NCBI GenBank assembly: GCA_000818945.1
Contig: KN805410.1
Location: 258,902-322,901, forward strand
Reading direction: 5' to 3'
DNA length: 64,000 bases
Source: Schizochytrium sp. CCTCC M209059
Lineage: Eukaryota > Sar > Bigyra > Thraustochytrida > Thraustochytriidae
The translations under genes were made by a program, and so were the position numbers. The notes below the pieces were generated by a model that saw only the letters and a program-made list of their open reading frames with translations, did no database searches and was not told the DNA's origin. Below are positions 10,854 through 20,933 of this stretch, piece by piece. Position 1 is the stretch's first letter, and every line of letters begins with the position of its first letter.

Positions 10854-10866
10854 GAGCGCGCGGGCG

Positions 10867-13800
10867 ATGGTCGCCAACATGCACGGCGCCGCCATGCTGC
10901 GCCAGGGCGCGGGCCTCGTGCGCGCGGCCGCGGCGCGGACGCAGAGGAACGCGCTCGCGGCGCCGCGCGCGCACGCCGCGAGGGCGCTGAGCGCAGCGGC
11001 GTCGCAGGGCGAGGGCAAGAACGTCCGCATCGGCATCATCAAGGAGGGCGAGGAGCGCGTGAGCATGGTCCCTGAGAACCTCGACAAACTCGTCAAGAAG
11101 GGCGCAGAGGTCCAAGTGCAGGACGGAGCTGGTGTCGCCGCCGGGTTCTCCAACAGCCAGTACGAGGCCGCCGGCGCAAAGATCGTCTCCGGCGAAGAGG
11201 TCTGGAAGAGCGACGTGGTTGTCACCATCAACAAGCCCTCCTCCGATGACCTCAAGAAGCTCGAGGACCGCCTCATCGTTTCTCAGCTCCAGGCTCGCAA
11301 CGACCCGGCCGTCTACGACCAGCTTGCCGAGCAAAAGGCCACCGGCCTCAGCCTCGACATGCTCATGCGCACCCTCTCGCGCGGCCAGGCCTTTGACGTC
11401 CTTAGTTCCCAGGCCAACGTCGCCGGCTACCGTGCCGTCATCGAGGCCGGCTACCAATTCCAGCGCCCCTTTGCGGGCCAGATGACCGCCGCCGGCCGCA
11501 TCAACCCCGCTCGCGTCCTCGTATGCGGTACCGGTGTCGCCGGTCTTGCGGCCATCCAGGCCGCCAAAAACCTTGGCGCCGTCGTCAACGCCTTTGATGT
11601 GCGCGCCGCCGCCGCCGAGCAGGTCCAGTCCATGGGCGCCAACTTTCTCAAGGTCGAGAGCGACGAGGACGGTTCCGCCGCGGGCGGCTACGCCAAGGAA
11701 ATGTCCGCCGAGTGGTTTGAAGCCGCGCGCAAGATGCTCCTCAAGGAGTGCGCCTCTACCGACATTATCATCACCACCGCACAGATCCCCGGCAAGAAGG
11801 CGCCCGTGCTCATCACCAAGGAGATGGTCGAGGCCATGCCCAGCGGCGGTGTCACGGTTGATCTCGCTGCCTCCACCGGCGGCAACGTCGAGACCACCCA
11901 GCTCGACAAGGTCGTCTCCATCACCGGCAAGAATGGCCAGACCATCAACTGCGTCGGCTACGGCAACATGCCCGCGCGCATGGCCTCGGTCGCCAGTACG
12001 CTCTTTGGTGGCAACGTGTCCAAGCTTCTGCTCAGCATGTACGACAAGGAGGGCAACTTTGTGGTCAACGAGAGCGACGAGGCCGTGCGCTCCATGCTCA
12101 TCGTCAACGCCGGCAAGAAGCTCGAGCCCTACAACCCGCCCCCGCCCCCTGTCGCTCCCGTCTCGGATGAGCCCAAGGAGGAGCCCAAGCCTATTGACCC
12201 CCAGCAAAAGACCCTCGAGTCTGTTCTCCTCGGCACCGGTATCTCCAGCGCCGCCATTGGCGTTGGCTCCAAGGTCCCCGACACAGGTCTCCTCGCCACC
12301 TTTGCCCTCTCTGTCTGGCTCGGCTCCGGCTCGGTCCGCGGTGTCGCCCACTCGCTCCACTCCCCGCTCATGAGCATCACGAACGCTATCTCCGGTATGA
12401 CCATCGTTGGCGGCATGCTCCAGCTCGGCGGCGGCATTCTCCCCCACACCATGCCCCAGCTTCTCGGCGCCACGGCTGTCACGCTCTCGGCCGTCAACCT
12501 TACGGGTGGCTTCATGGTCACCAACAAGATGCTCGACATGTTCCGTCGCAAGGATGACCCCCCTGAGTTCAACCACTACTACCTTCTTCCCCCTGCCGTC
12601 GCCGTTGGTGGCCTCGGCCTCGCGTCCCTTGCCGGCAACTCTTCCGCCGTCGCCGGCACCCTCGGACTCGCCTCCGGTCTTGGCTGCATTGCTGGTATCT
12701 CGCAAATGTCCAGCCAGTCCACGACTCGCATTGCTCCCTACGCCGCCATGGGTGGTGTCGGCATGGGTATTGCCAGCGCTCTTCAGGCCATGGACGTCCC
12801 TGCCTCCGTGTACGGCCAGCTCGCGATCACCTCGGCCATTGGCGGTGGTATCGGCTACGCTCTCGCCGGTCGCATTGGACCCACCCAGCTCCCCCAGGCT
12901 GTCGCTGGCTTCCACTCGCTCGTCGGTGTTGCCGCTACCTCGACGGCCGTCGGTGACTTTCTCACCCACGACTTTACCCACTTTGACGGCTTCCACGCCT
13001 CGTCCATCTACCTCGGTGCCTTTATGGGCAGCATCACCGCCACGGGCTCCGTCATTGCCTTTGGCAAGCTCGCCGAGATGATGTCCACCGATGCCCTTGC
13101 GCTCCCCGGCCGTGATGCCCTCAACATTGGCATGGGCGCTGGCTCGCTTCTTGGTCTCGCTGGCTTCCTCACGACCTCGGACCCGACCATTGCTGGCGCC
13201 TGCCTCGCCTCGGGTGTTGGTCTCAGTGGTCTCATGGGACTGCACATGACCGCCAGTATTGGTGGCGCTGACATGCCCGTTGTCATCACTCTGCTCAACT
13301 CGTACTCTGGCTGGGCGCTTTGCGCCGAGGGCATGATTCTCGACAGCCCTGTGCTCACCATCGTCGGTGCCCTTATTGGCAGCTCCGGTGCCTTCCTCAC
13401 CAACGTCATGTGCGAGGGTATGAACCGCTCGCTCGCTAACGTTATCCTTGGCGGCTTTGGTACTTCCACCGGTGGTGCTGGTGTCGCTTCGGATGATGAC
13501 CTCGTTGTGACCGAGATTGACTCGGCTGGCACCGCCGAGGCCCTCAAAAGTGCCTCCAAGGTGCTCTTTGTTCCCGGCTACGGTCTTGCCGTGGCCCAGG
13601 CCCAGGGCATTGTTGCTGACATCTCTAGCAAGCTCATTGCCGAGGGCAAGACGGTCCACCACTGCGCTCACTCGGTCGCTGGCCGCATGCCCGGTCAGCT
13701 CAACGTGCTTCTTGCCGAGGCTGGCGTCCCTTATGACATTGTCCTCGACATGGAGGAGATCTCCGACGACGATATGGCCGATTACGACGTTGCCGTCGTC

Positions 13801-14034
13801 ATTGGCGCCAACGACACCATTAACAAGGCCGCTCGCGACGATCCTTCCTGCGCCATTGCTGGCATGCCCGTAATCCCCGTCTGGCTCGCCAAGCATTGTG
13901 TCGTCCTCAAGCGCAGCGCCAACCCGCGCTCCGGTTACGCCAACCTTGCCAACACTACCTTTGGCGAGAACAACTGCGACCTGCTCCTCGGTTCTGCCAA
14001 GGACACCCTCGAGCAGATCCGCTCCAACCTTTAG
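10867..14034 (+). CDS. NNT: NAD(P) transhydrogenase, mitochondrial, fused alpha-beta (proton-translocating)
   Basis: This 1055-residue enzyme couples hydride transfer from NADH to NADP+ with proton movement across the inner mitochondrial membrane. The ATG at 10867 begins an Arg/Ala-rich presequence. Domain I (about 50-420) holds the NAD site (VLVCGTGVAGLAAIQAAKNL) and the RQD-loop-like region. A Pro-rich linker follows (about 423-445, NPPPPPVAPVSDEPKEEPKP). The membrane domain II (about 450-860) includes HSPLMSITNAISGMTIVGG and GGADMPVVITLLNSYSGWA. Domain III (about 885-1055) binds NADP(H), with PGYGLAVAQAQ, AGRMPGQLNVLLAEAGVPYD and VIGANDTINKAA. The one-chain order I-II-III matches animal and other eukaryotic NNT, not split bacterial PntAB. 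The gene is intact with no intron. Confidence 0.97.
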   Translation: MVANMHGAAMLRQGAGLVRAAAARTQRNALAAPRAHAARALSAAASQGEGKNVRIGIIKEGEERVSMVPENLDKLVKKGAEVQVQDGAGVAAGFSNSQYEAAGAKIVSGEEVWKSDVVVTINKPSSDDLKKLEDRLIVSQLQARNDPAVYDQLAEQKATGLSLDMLMRTLSRGQAFDVLSSQANVAGYRAVIEAGYQFQRPFAGQMTAAGRINPARVLVCGTGVAGLAAIQAAKNLGAVVNAFDVRAAAAEQVQSMGANFLKVESDEDGSAAGGYAKEMSAEWFEAARKMLLKECASTDIIITTAQIPGKKAPVLITKEMVEAMPSGGVTVDLAASTGGNVETTQLDKVVSITGKNGQTINCVGYGNMPARMASVASTLFGGNVSKLLLSMYDKEGNFVVNESDEAVRSMLIVNAGKKLEPYNPPPPPVAPVSDEPKEEPKPIDPQQKTLESVLLGTGISSAAIGVGSKVPDTGLLATFALSVWLGSGSVRGVAHSLHSPLMSITNAISGMTIVGGMLQLGGGILPHTMPQLLGATAVTLSAVNLTGGFMVTNKMLDMFRRKDDPPEFNHYYLLPPAVAVGGLGLASLAGNSSAVAGTLGLASGLGCIAGISQMSSQSTTRIAPYAAMGGVGMGIASALQAMDVPASVYGQLAITSAIGGGIGYALAGRIGPTQLPQAVAGFHSLVGVAATSTAVGDFLTHDFTHFDGFHASSIYLGAFMGSITATGSVIAFGKLAEMMSTDALALPGRDALNIGMGAGSLLGLAGFLTTSDPTIAGACLASGVGLSGLMGLHMTASIGGADMPVVITLLNSYSGWALCAEGMILDSPVLTIVGALIGSSGAFLTNVMCEGMNRSLANVILGGFGTSTGGAGVASDDDLVVTEIDSAGTAEALKSASKVLFVPGYGLAVAQAQGIVADISSKLIAEGKTVHHCAHSVAGRMPGQLNVLLAEAGVPYDIVLDMEEISDDDMADYDVAVVIGANDTINKAARDDPSCAIAGMPVIPVWLAKHCVVLKRSANPRSGYANLANTTFGENNCDLLLGSAKDTLEQIRSNL

Positions 14035-14655
14035 ACAGCTTAGCCTGGGAAAAACGAAGATTATTTTTTCTGGTGTTTTCACTCGATACACCACTAGGGC
14101 CTAGTCTTGTTTCATTTGGCAACTTGCTCGAATCAGCCTTCAAGGCCAAGCATTTGTCTAGCTTCGGCATTTGATGCTTCTGTTCCTTTTATTTATTTAT
14201 TTTCCACATATACGTAAACATCGAGCCGCGGACAAGCTTTCTACGCTCGAGGATCAAATCGATCAAACAAGCGGCCGCAAAGATAGAAAAATCGATCTTG
14301 GACATTCAAACAATCGTCCCTGCTTCATTTTTCCATCCTTTGTCAGCGAGACTATCCTATCCGCGCGTAGACTCGCTCGTTCGTCGTGGGCAGCAGCTGC
14401 GTCTTCGTGGCCTCTTTCTCGCGGGCGTCCTCTCTCCCTCTCTTGTCTCTCTCTCTCTCTTTTGCTCATTCCTTTTCTCAAATTAAAGTTCTCTTTTCGA
14501 TTTACTAGTTTGCACTCATGCTCATTGACGAAATGCATTAATGTTTTTATCGTTTTTTCTTGCTTGCTTTCATCTTTTCCGGCGCGCCTCATCGAAACGC
14601 GTTGAAACTACTTTCTTCCCTCACGCCGTGACCTCGTTTAAAAAAACGCGTGTAC
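14035..14655. other. Tail-to-tail spacer containing a dispersed repeat fragment
   Basis: This 3'/3' region lies between the transhydrogenase and EMC1 genes. It holds AT-rich probable 3' UTR sequence, a CT-rich tract near 14438-14462 and, at about 14303-14435, a fragment similar to 21222-21352 (listed separately). No intact gene is seen. Confidence 0.6.
14303..14435 (+). repeat. Degenerate copy of a dispersed element also present at 21222-21352
   Basis: Aligned by eye, both segments share CAAACAATCG-CCCTG, then GTC-GCGAGACT-TCC, CTCGCTC, GGGCAGCAGCTGCGTC and CGGGCGTCCTC/GGCGTCCTCGG blocks in the same order, spacing and strand. The other copy is in the 5' region of the Crinkler-like NTPase gene. 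Frames are broken here, for example by an in-frame TAG near 14369, so this copy is a relic of a mobile or gene-family 5' segment. Confidence 0.6.
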
Positions 14656-17649
14656 TCACTTCCATGTCTCATCCAGCGTCGACTTGCCCACCGCCTTGGA
14701 CAGATAGATGGTGAGAGCGAGAAGCGCAGCAATAAGAGCAAGAAGGAGACCCGAAGCAAAGTCCTCGTCGAGAACATCGAAACCGCGAGAAGGCATGACA
14801 CGCGTGTAAAAGATATCGAGACCTGCAGCGAGAACCAGGGAGGTTGACTCGAGACGCGTCGCAAAGCTGCGAATGAGACGCAGCTGTGGAATGGACTCGT
14901 AGTACGTAATGGTCTGCGTCGGAATTAAGGGCAGCTCCGGAGCGTACAGCATGAGGCCCTCCTCCTTCTCCATGTCGCTCAGCTTGCCAACAGGCCGCCG
15001 AGGGCTGAGAATCTGCGGCACCTGCATGTTCACCGCCCCGTTTGCCGTGCCAATGAGCACGCGGCGGTCCGCGATACCAAAGCGAGTCTTGGTCACGCCA
15101 AGAGCCGCAATAGCGCGCTCCGTGTAAAACGTCTTTTGCTGCACGTTCGGCATCATCGAGTCGTCAAAGGCAGACATTGCCTTGCCGCTGCCCATGTTGG
15201 GACGCGAAGACCACATGTTCAGCTCGCGGGGACCAATCTCGCCCTCAAAAAGACCAACCACAGACACCTCCTGGCGACTCTTGACCTGGTTCCAGAATGA
15301 ATAGGTCACCGTGTTGTCGGCCAAAACAGCATGGACAGGGCCCGTCGACTTTTTGTGGGTAAAACGGGAAATCACGCGACCCGAGATTCCGTTGAGAATA
15401 GAGACTTGCAAATGCGGACCACTCTGCGTGGCTACCATCAAGAGGTGCGGGTCCACAAACTTGACGAGCACAGCTCCGTCGCCGCGCTTGATGCCCGGAT
15501 TGTTGAGCGCGCCGCCGCTTTGACCCTCGACAGCGAGGAGGGTCTGCGACGCAGGGACGATCATGGACCACAGCTCTACGCCAGCGCGCTGCGAGGGGTC
15601 GACGGCATAGCCCGTGAGTGCGCCCGTCTCGTTCGAATAGACGACAAAGTGCAGAGCGCGCAACAGGTCCTCGAGCTGCAAGACGGATTCGGTGCGGCTC
15701 GAGGGAAGAATGTGCACACGCTGCGCGTGGTCAAGAGCAATCAAGACGGCTGCGGGGCTGACGTCTTCTTCACTGGACGCGGTGCTGGGGAAAATATCGC
15801 CCGGGAGAACAGCAATTTGCGCCAAGGGCGTGTCAATATCCTCGACCCTGGTCACCGCCCCAGTAATGGCATTGCGCCAGGTGACGCGGCCGTGCGCTTC
15901 ATCCACGATTGCCACCTCGGCAGGATGATCAAGACCGGCTTCGCGCGCGCGCGTGACAAAAAGACGCGATCCAGGGGACTGCGCGGCCCAAAGGAGACTG
16001 CCATCAGCCGAGTTGAGGCCAAAGACCTTGCCGCTCGCACTGCGCAAGACCAAAACACGGCGAAAACCAAAGGAAAACATTTCGCTCTGCGAAAGGCTCT
16101 CGGCGCGCGGGAGCTCTCCGCGAATGGCCTGCACCAGCGTCTTGCCCTGCGAAGCGACAAACTCACTCAGATGCTGTGTGGCCGCGCCAAAGAGAGACTG
16201 AACAAAGCGTTGCACCGTACGTACCTGGTCCTTGAGCCTGAACATGAAAATGCTTGCATGCGAGCCGTGCGCAAAGACGTGTGCGGCCTCGTCACCCAGC
16301 GATCCGACTTCATCCGTTGGCGGCAAATCCACCGCCACGGCTTCCACGACGTTGGCCAAAGCCTCCTCGCGAACAAAGAGCGTACTCGCCTCGCTCGCGC
16401 CAGACTCGATCTCGATGCCCACGGCAGACGCATCCTCAAACACAAAGATAGCACGCGTGCCAGTGCTTGAGTCGCCCACGATGATTTTTTCGACGAGCCC
16501 GCGCGCACCCGATTGGCCTTGCTGCTCCGGAAATGCGATCTCGGTGACGCCGCTTGCCGATTGCACGAGTACGCGCGAGATTGGACCGCACTGCGCCTCG
16601 TCACCGGTACCGGAAGCGGTGCTGCTCTGCACTGCGGCGATGACCGAGGCACCGCTCACACCAATTGCAGCGGCCTCGACGCCCTTGAGAGTCTCTGCAA
16701 TCTTGAGTTCGCCATCGACCGCGTAGATAACACCAGCATCCGTGGCGAAGAAGCGTGCGGAGCCAAGCGACTGTACCGAGCCCTTGATCGAGGGAGCGTT
16801 CGTGAGCTCTTGCAATTGGTTCGCAACGCAGTCAAAAGCGACAAGGGCGCCGGACTCCTTGCGCACAAAAAGTAGCGCAGAGCCTACCTTGGCCACGCCG
16901 CTCTTGAGCACGGTGATTTCATCAGCAGAGACGCCTTCGAGACCCGAAACCGGGTCAAGGGTAGCGCCCGAGTTCGCGAGCTTGCGAACCTCGAGCTTGC
17001 CGGTCTTGATATCCACGCCATAGGCCATGATCGAGGGCCGCTTGCGCTTGCCACCCGTCGCGCTACCAGCGGCCTCAACAAGGCCTTGCCACGCAATGGT
17101 CTTGTCAAGATCGACCTCATGGAGCACGCGTCCCGAAACACCGTCCAAGATGACAAACTGAAACGGCGTAAGAGCCGCCACGTCGGGCGTGCCATCGTTG
17201 TTGAAATCGTTGTCGAGAAGTTCGAGAACGCCCGTCGCATCCGCATCGGTATTGTCGCAGATCTTGGCGTCCCATTCGAGGCCGGCTTGGCGGGAGTCAG
17301 ACGTCATCACGTCACCGGACGGGGTCGCCCAAAGCTCGATGACGCACGCGTCAGCCGATGCCGTCGCAAAAAGTTCATGCTTGACTTGAGAAGCCAACGG
17401 AGCAGATCGTGCCGTGGGCAGGGTCTCGCGCCAGACCACCTCGCCATCCGTCATGCGCACGGCGCCGACCGTGGCCTGGGTCGTTGCGACGAGGGCCAGG
17501 TCGTCATCCAAAAAGACGCCGTGCGCATAGGCGCCGAGATTGCGCACCGTCCAATCGTTGACGCCAGCCTGGTCCTCGTGCAGGCCGTGCGCCACACTGA
17601 CGGCCGCCGCCAGCACGGCGACTGCCATGCGCGCCGTCGTCGTCCCCAT
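14656..17649 (-). CDS. EMC1: ER membrane protein complex subunit 1 (EMC1)
   Basis: This 997-residue type I membrane protein is the large lumenal subunit of the EMC insertase. The ATG at 17649 starts a signal peptide (AVAVLAAAVSVAHGLHEDQA). The lumenal part is beta-propeller-like, with PQQ-type blade sequences such as VRMTDGEVVWRETLP, VFGLNSADGSLLWAAQ and VILDGVSGRVLHEVDL. The conserved C-terminal DUF1620 region includes PRELNMWSSRPNMGSG, RFGIADRRVLIGTANGAVNM, PRRP and LPLIPTQTITYYESIPQLR. A single membrane helix follows (about 965-988, ASGLLLALIAALLALTIYL), then a short cytosolic tail. Length matches animal EMC1 (about 993). It is intronless and intact. Confidence 0.95.
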   Translation of the reverse strand: MGTTTARMAVAVLAAAVSVAHGLHEDQAGVNDWTVRNLGAYAHGVFLDDDLALVATTQATVGAVRMTDGEVVWRETLPTARSAPLASQVKHELFATASADACVIELWATPSGDVMTSDSRQAGLEWDAKICDNTDADATGVLELLDNDFNNDGTPDVAALTPFQFVILDGVSGRVLHEVDLDKTIAWQGLVEAAGSATGGKRKRPSIMAYGVDIKTGKLEVRKLANSGATLDPVSGLEGVSADEITVLKSGVAKVGSALLFVRKESGALVAFDCVANQLQELTNAPSIKGSVQSLGSARFFATDAGVIYAVDGELKIAETLKGVEAAAIGVSGASVIAAVQSSTASGTGDEAQCGPISRVLVQSASGVTEIAFPEQQGQSGARGLVEKIIVGDSSTGTRAIFVFEDASAVGIEIESGASEASTLFVREEALANVVEAVAVDLPPTDEVGSLGDEAAHVFAHGSHASIFMFRLKDQVRTVQRFVQSLFGAATQHLSEFVASQGKTLVQAIRGELPRAESLSQSEMFSFGFRRVLVLRSASGKVFGLNSADGSLLWAAQSPGSRLFVTRAREAGLDHPAEVAIVDEAHGRVTWRNAITGAVTRVEDIDTPLAQIAVLPGDIFPSTASSEEDVSPAAVLIALDHAQRVHILPSSRTESVLQLEDLLRALHFVVYSNETGALTGYAVDPSQRAGVELWSMIVPASQTLLAVEGQSGGALNNPGIKRGDGAVLVKFVDPHLLMVATQSGPHLQVSILNGISGRVISRFTHKKSTGPVHAVLADNTVTYSFWNQVKSRQEVSVVGLFEGEIGPRELNMWSSRPNMGSGKAMSAFDDSMMPNVQQKTFYTERAIAALGVTKTRFGIADRRVLIGTANGAVNMQVPQILSPRRPVGKLSDMEKEEGLMLYAPELPLIPTQTITYYESIPQLRLIRSFATRLESTSLVLAAGLDIFYTRVMPSRGFDVLDEDFASGLLLALIAALLALTIYLSKAVGKSTLDETWK

Positions 17650-18131
17650 CGTGCACGTCCTCCCTCCGCGCGCCACCTTCAGAGCGACCTCGTATCCGCG
17701 CGCCACGGGGGCAAACCAACCTCGATGAAGAAGGAAAGCTCAAGAAGAAGCTCCTCGGTCGCGCCGCGAGCGCGCGCCGAGTGCCGCTGCAAGCAGATGC
17801 GGTGCCGGGCACAAGCGGGCACACACGCTCCCCGCGCTCCGGCGAGGACGAGCGCGATCTCGGCGAGCAAGCAAAGGTCTTTTGCTGCGGCGCAGCGGCT
17901 GATGTGCTGGCGCCTCCAGAATGTCATTCGTTCGAAGTAGGAAAAATTAGGCCGCTTCTTCCATGGATACATTGCTAATTCGACCCATCTTGCTTGGCAA
18001 GGATGCATGTCAAAAACCAAATCAGATGATTGCTTGCCTGATTGCAAAAAGTTAAAGGGTTAGCTTCTTTCAGATAACTGCTTGCCAGATCAAGGAGAAG
18101 ATATGGCGTATGTCTTGAGCTCCGGGCTAGT
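17650..18131. other. Spacer, nothing recognised
   Basis: This 482-base stretch holds the EMC1 promoter and the 3' side of the next minus-strand gene. Sequence becomes AT-richer after 17930. No gene or strong repeat is seen. Confidence 0.5.
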
Positions 18132-19345
18132 TTAAAGGTTGTTGATGATCTTGGCTGCGACGCTTTCGCGAACCTTGCGCTCGATATCCTTCACCTCTCT
18201 CTTCAGCTTGGCGATTATGTGCGCCTGGTCTTCGTTTTTACGTTCGAGAAGACAGACTTTTTTCTCCAGGTCATACTTTTGGAACTCGAGTGCACAGATC
18301 TTTTGCTTTGTCGCAGTGTGTGCGTCTTCTTCTTTCCTAAATTTGCGCTTGTACCCGTTGACTTCTTGCTTGGGGTTCTCGTCGGTCTCGTTATAAAGTG
18401 TAGGGTTCTCTTTGTCTGAGGCATGGCGAGTCAAGGTCGAAGAGGACGACGAGGCCGTGGCCACTCGATCGTTGGTCGACTGAACCTGCGGTGCTGTGAG
18501 CTCGAGCTCCGAAACGGCACGATGACCTTGAAGTGAACGTGGAAACTTTTCGACAGCTCAGTTTTAGCCTGTACTTTCACGCTGAGTTTGACCTTTTCCG
18601 TTTTCAACGCGCAGTTCCAGGCTTTCTCATAAATTTTGTAGTCCGAAAGGCCAGGAGAGGTAGCCTTCGTCTTCTCGAAAAGGTTTTCGAGGGCTTCCTT
18701 GAACTTCGAGTGTGAACGCTTGAGAATCGTTATCTTTTCCGCGCGGTATGATTCGGACTGGAACTTCATGCTGTATTTCCCTTTCCTGTAGAGAAAGAGA
18801 GTCGCCTTAATGTCGCCAATCCCGGAAATCTTGCTTCGAGCGAATCTCACAATATCCTTGGTGTGTTCAGCGACAATGTGCTCCTGCGTCTCATTGTCAT
18901 TCGAACGGTTCCGACGCGGCGTTCCATCTCCTTGCTCGCGGGCATTCATTTCCGCATCATTGTCTTGTTGACTTTTACGACGCTGCTCTTCGCCGATCTC
19001 CCTGGCTCTGCGTTGGTGTTTCCTGTCATTGGAAACTGGCTCAGCAGCACCAGGTCCAGAAGTGCGGTCTCCTTCTTCCGACTCATCGTCGCTGTCGTTC
19101 TGAAAGCGATTGCCGAGGCCATCGTTACCATGCTCATTATTTCCACCACCGTTGTTCGCTCGGACATGGGCGCCGACATTCTGATATAGGCTGTTATCGT
19201 CGGACATCTCGTTTTCCTCCAAGGTCAAATCCAGTCCCCCTCTTGTGGTACCCTCGCCCCTGAAGTCCGGGGTACGCGATACTCGGGGCTGCGCATGACG
19301 TTGGTCACCATGCCCTACTGCCACGATAGATTCATTGCTCGTCAT
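18132..19345 (-). CDS. Unrecognised Lys/Arg-rich protein with C-terminal coiled coil, frame-disrupted
   Basis: I do not recognise this family. Starting at the ATG at 19345 (MTSNESIVAVGHGDQ), a first frame gives a polar, Asn/Asp/Glu/Arg-rich N-terminus, then a folded-looking segment (SGIGDIKATLFLYRKGKYSM, KTEKVKLSVKVQAKTELSKS). It degenerates into Arg/Ser/Pro sequence after about 18515 and stops at 18431. The frame one base away is open across the junction and continues as VSELELTAPQVQSTND, a Ser-rich linker and a charged coiled coil (residue pattern EFQKYDLEKKVCLLERKNE) ending at 18132. A one-base indel near 18510-18520 is the simplest explanation. It may be a decaying lineage-specific gene or contain an assembly error. 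The neighbouring accessory genes show the same kind of damage. Confidence 0.5.
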
Positions 19346-20099
19346 AGCGCAAGCACTTCGTCTTCTCCGTCTCGGTCTCTTGTCGTCTTGGCAAGTGAAC
19401 AAGCTTTGGCTCAGGTTGGCTTACGGGTTTGGTGAAAGGTTCTGCTCGCCGCTCCGACCATGCTGTCTCCGGTCTCCCCATACTTCTTCTCGGGCTCGCC
19501 GGAGTTCTTAGGCCCCGAGAGAGCGAGGGAGCGCTTTGAGAGCGCTTTGCGAGCGCCTGGTGCTCTCATTTCCTCGAATACGCCTACTATGGAAGTCGAG
19601 AGCGCCGCGCGAAGCTCGGCCTTCTTCGGACGTCTGCGTCTGGGCTTGCGTCGAGTAATGATGCGCGCGCGCGCTAACCCTCTCCGATCGACCACGCACG
19701 CGTCTGCGTGCGTCGTCTCGCGCTCGAAGAGAGAGAGCGCAATTGGGTTGGTTGGCTGCTCCCTCGCAGTGAGGGCACCGTTGGGAAGGCAAGGCTCGCG
19801 CGGGGGCGACCTTGTGAGGCAGACAGCTCGCGCGCGGCGTTGCAGATAGCAGGGGCAGAAACGTAAAGGACATTAAGGGGATGATTGAATTGCTTCGCGA
19901 CGAAAGTATTCCACAAGGAGGGAAATTTCTTTGGGATTGAAAGCGAAGAGGAAATTGTCTTCTTTGAAGAGTTGTGTTCTACGGAATGTCGAAAGCGAAT
20001 GCTTTCGGCGGGGAACTACGAATGCACAATAGATAATGATTGCTTGTTTAGTACAAGTTTTATGCGCAGGAAGGCGTAGACTATCGCGAGCTTTCTAGT
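19346..20099. other. Spacer, no convincing gene
   Basis: This 754-base stretch lies between the starts of the coiled-coil gene and the 3' end of the membrane-protein gene. Several medium open frames exist on both strands (for example 19460-19849 plus), but they are Arg/Ser/Ala-rich and mutually overlapping, as expected from GC-rich non-coding DNA. The 19885-20079 part is AT-richer. Confidence 0.45.
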
Positions 20100-20933
20100 T
20101 TAGACGCGTTCCCGGACGACTTTGATGGCAGAGGTGCCCTCCCGCTCTCGCACGCGAACCCATTCGTCAAAGGGACCAACGCAATAGGCATCGAGCGCCT
20201 GTCCCACAGATGCGTTGTGCTGCACAAGCATGCGCACGATAATGTCATCGAGCTGCGCAAAGACCTGGACCGCGACAATATTGACAATGATGTCGCCGGG
20301 GGATTCAGACGAAGCGACGACAAGAAAGCTGAGTGGAAAAAGCGCAACTGTGAGGCAAAAGTCCGGCAACAACATCAAAATGGTGCCCACAATCTTGAAC
20401 TCGAGTTTGACGCCAAAGACTCGATTGGCAACCTTGTAAAAAGGGAATAGAGGGACAAGAATGAGAAAGACGGGAAGCGCGCAGATTACGGCACAGTTGA
20501 TGAGAAGGTCCTTGACCTCGGATCGTTTGGCGTACACGGTAGTTCCTTTGAGAAATGGAATTGTTTCGCACTTGGCAACCTCGAGCACGATGGTGACGCA
20601 TTCGTGAAGAAACGGGAGCAAGAAGACCATGGACAGAACTGCGCAAAGCAATCGCAGCCAGCACGTGTCTTCATCTACGGACGCCGTGAGAAATCCTGGC
20701 GTCTGGCGACTCGCCTGCGAATCACTCTCGCGCGCGCATGAAAACGAGACGGTCGTGCTCAGCAGCGCAATGACCCACACGGTCGGGAAAAGCAATACTA
20801 CAGACACGCAGGCCTTGACGATGGGCGCAGACTGTTTGATTTCGCGCTCCTGCACGGTCCACCCCAGCACGGGCGCGAGCGCTCTCCGCGCCATCCCTGA
20901 CGAGGTCGCCGTCGCCGCCGCTGCCGCCAGCAT
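20100..20933 (-). CDS. Polytopic membrane protein of unknown function
   Basis: This predicted protein of 277 residues starts at the ATG at 20933; an in-frame TGA lies about 60 bases upstream, so the start is well constrained. At least four hydrophobic helices are visible: ACVSVVLLFPTVWVIALLST, LLCAVLSMVFLLPFL, INCAVICALPVFLILVPLF and ILMLLPDFCLTVALFPLSFL, with SPGDIIVNIVAVQVFAQLDD after the last. Between helices are short charged loops (CETIPFLKGTTVYAKRSEVK). I do not recognise the family. It is divergent from the Crinkler-like gene downstream. Confidence 0.7.
   Translation of the reverse strand: MLAAAAATATSSGMARRALAPVLGWTVQEREIKQSAPIVKACVSVVLLFPTVWVIALLSTTVSFSCARESDSQASRQTPGFLTASVDEDTCWLRLLCAVLSMVFLLPFLHECVTIVLEVAKCETIPFLKGTTVYAKRSEVKDLLINCAVICALPVFLILVPLFPFYKVANRVFGVKLEFKIVGTILMLLPDFCLTVALFPLSFLVVASSESPGDIIVNIVAVQVFAQLDDIIVRMLVQHNASVGQALDAYCVGPFDEWVRVREREGTSAIKVVRERV

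Larger units (their letters stand above)
8026..10866. other. Large head-to-head spacer with repeats and an assembly gap
   Basis: About 2.8 kb separates the starts of glutamate decarboxylase and NAD(P) transhydrogenase. It is filled with low-complexity GC-rich DNA: (CTCGTG)n at 8101-8160, TAGC repeats at 8531-8554, an imperfect inverted repeat around 8759-8798 (CCCGGTG/CACCGGG arms), an ACGT tract at 8995-9013, TG-rich DNA at 9240-9270, (CTTG)n at 10222-10257 and CTGCTC-like repeats at 10280-10340. Open frames here are Arg/Ala/Ser-rich and show no protein motifs. A TATA-like CACATATAACC lies at about 10442-10452, just before the gap, and could belong to the transhydrogenase promoter. Confidence 0.6.

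Noticed and set aside
10417..14094. Antisense open frame of about 1,225 codons opposite the transhydrogenase gene
   Set aside because: It arises from GC-rich codon use on the real strand, crosses the N gap and reads as Gly/Asp/Val/His-rich sequence without motifs.
19460..19849. Plus-strand frame of 129 codons between two accessory genes
   Set aside because: It overlaps equally long antisense frames and is Arg/Ser/Ala-rich with no domain signal.
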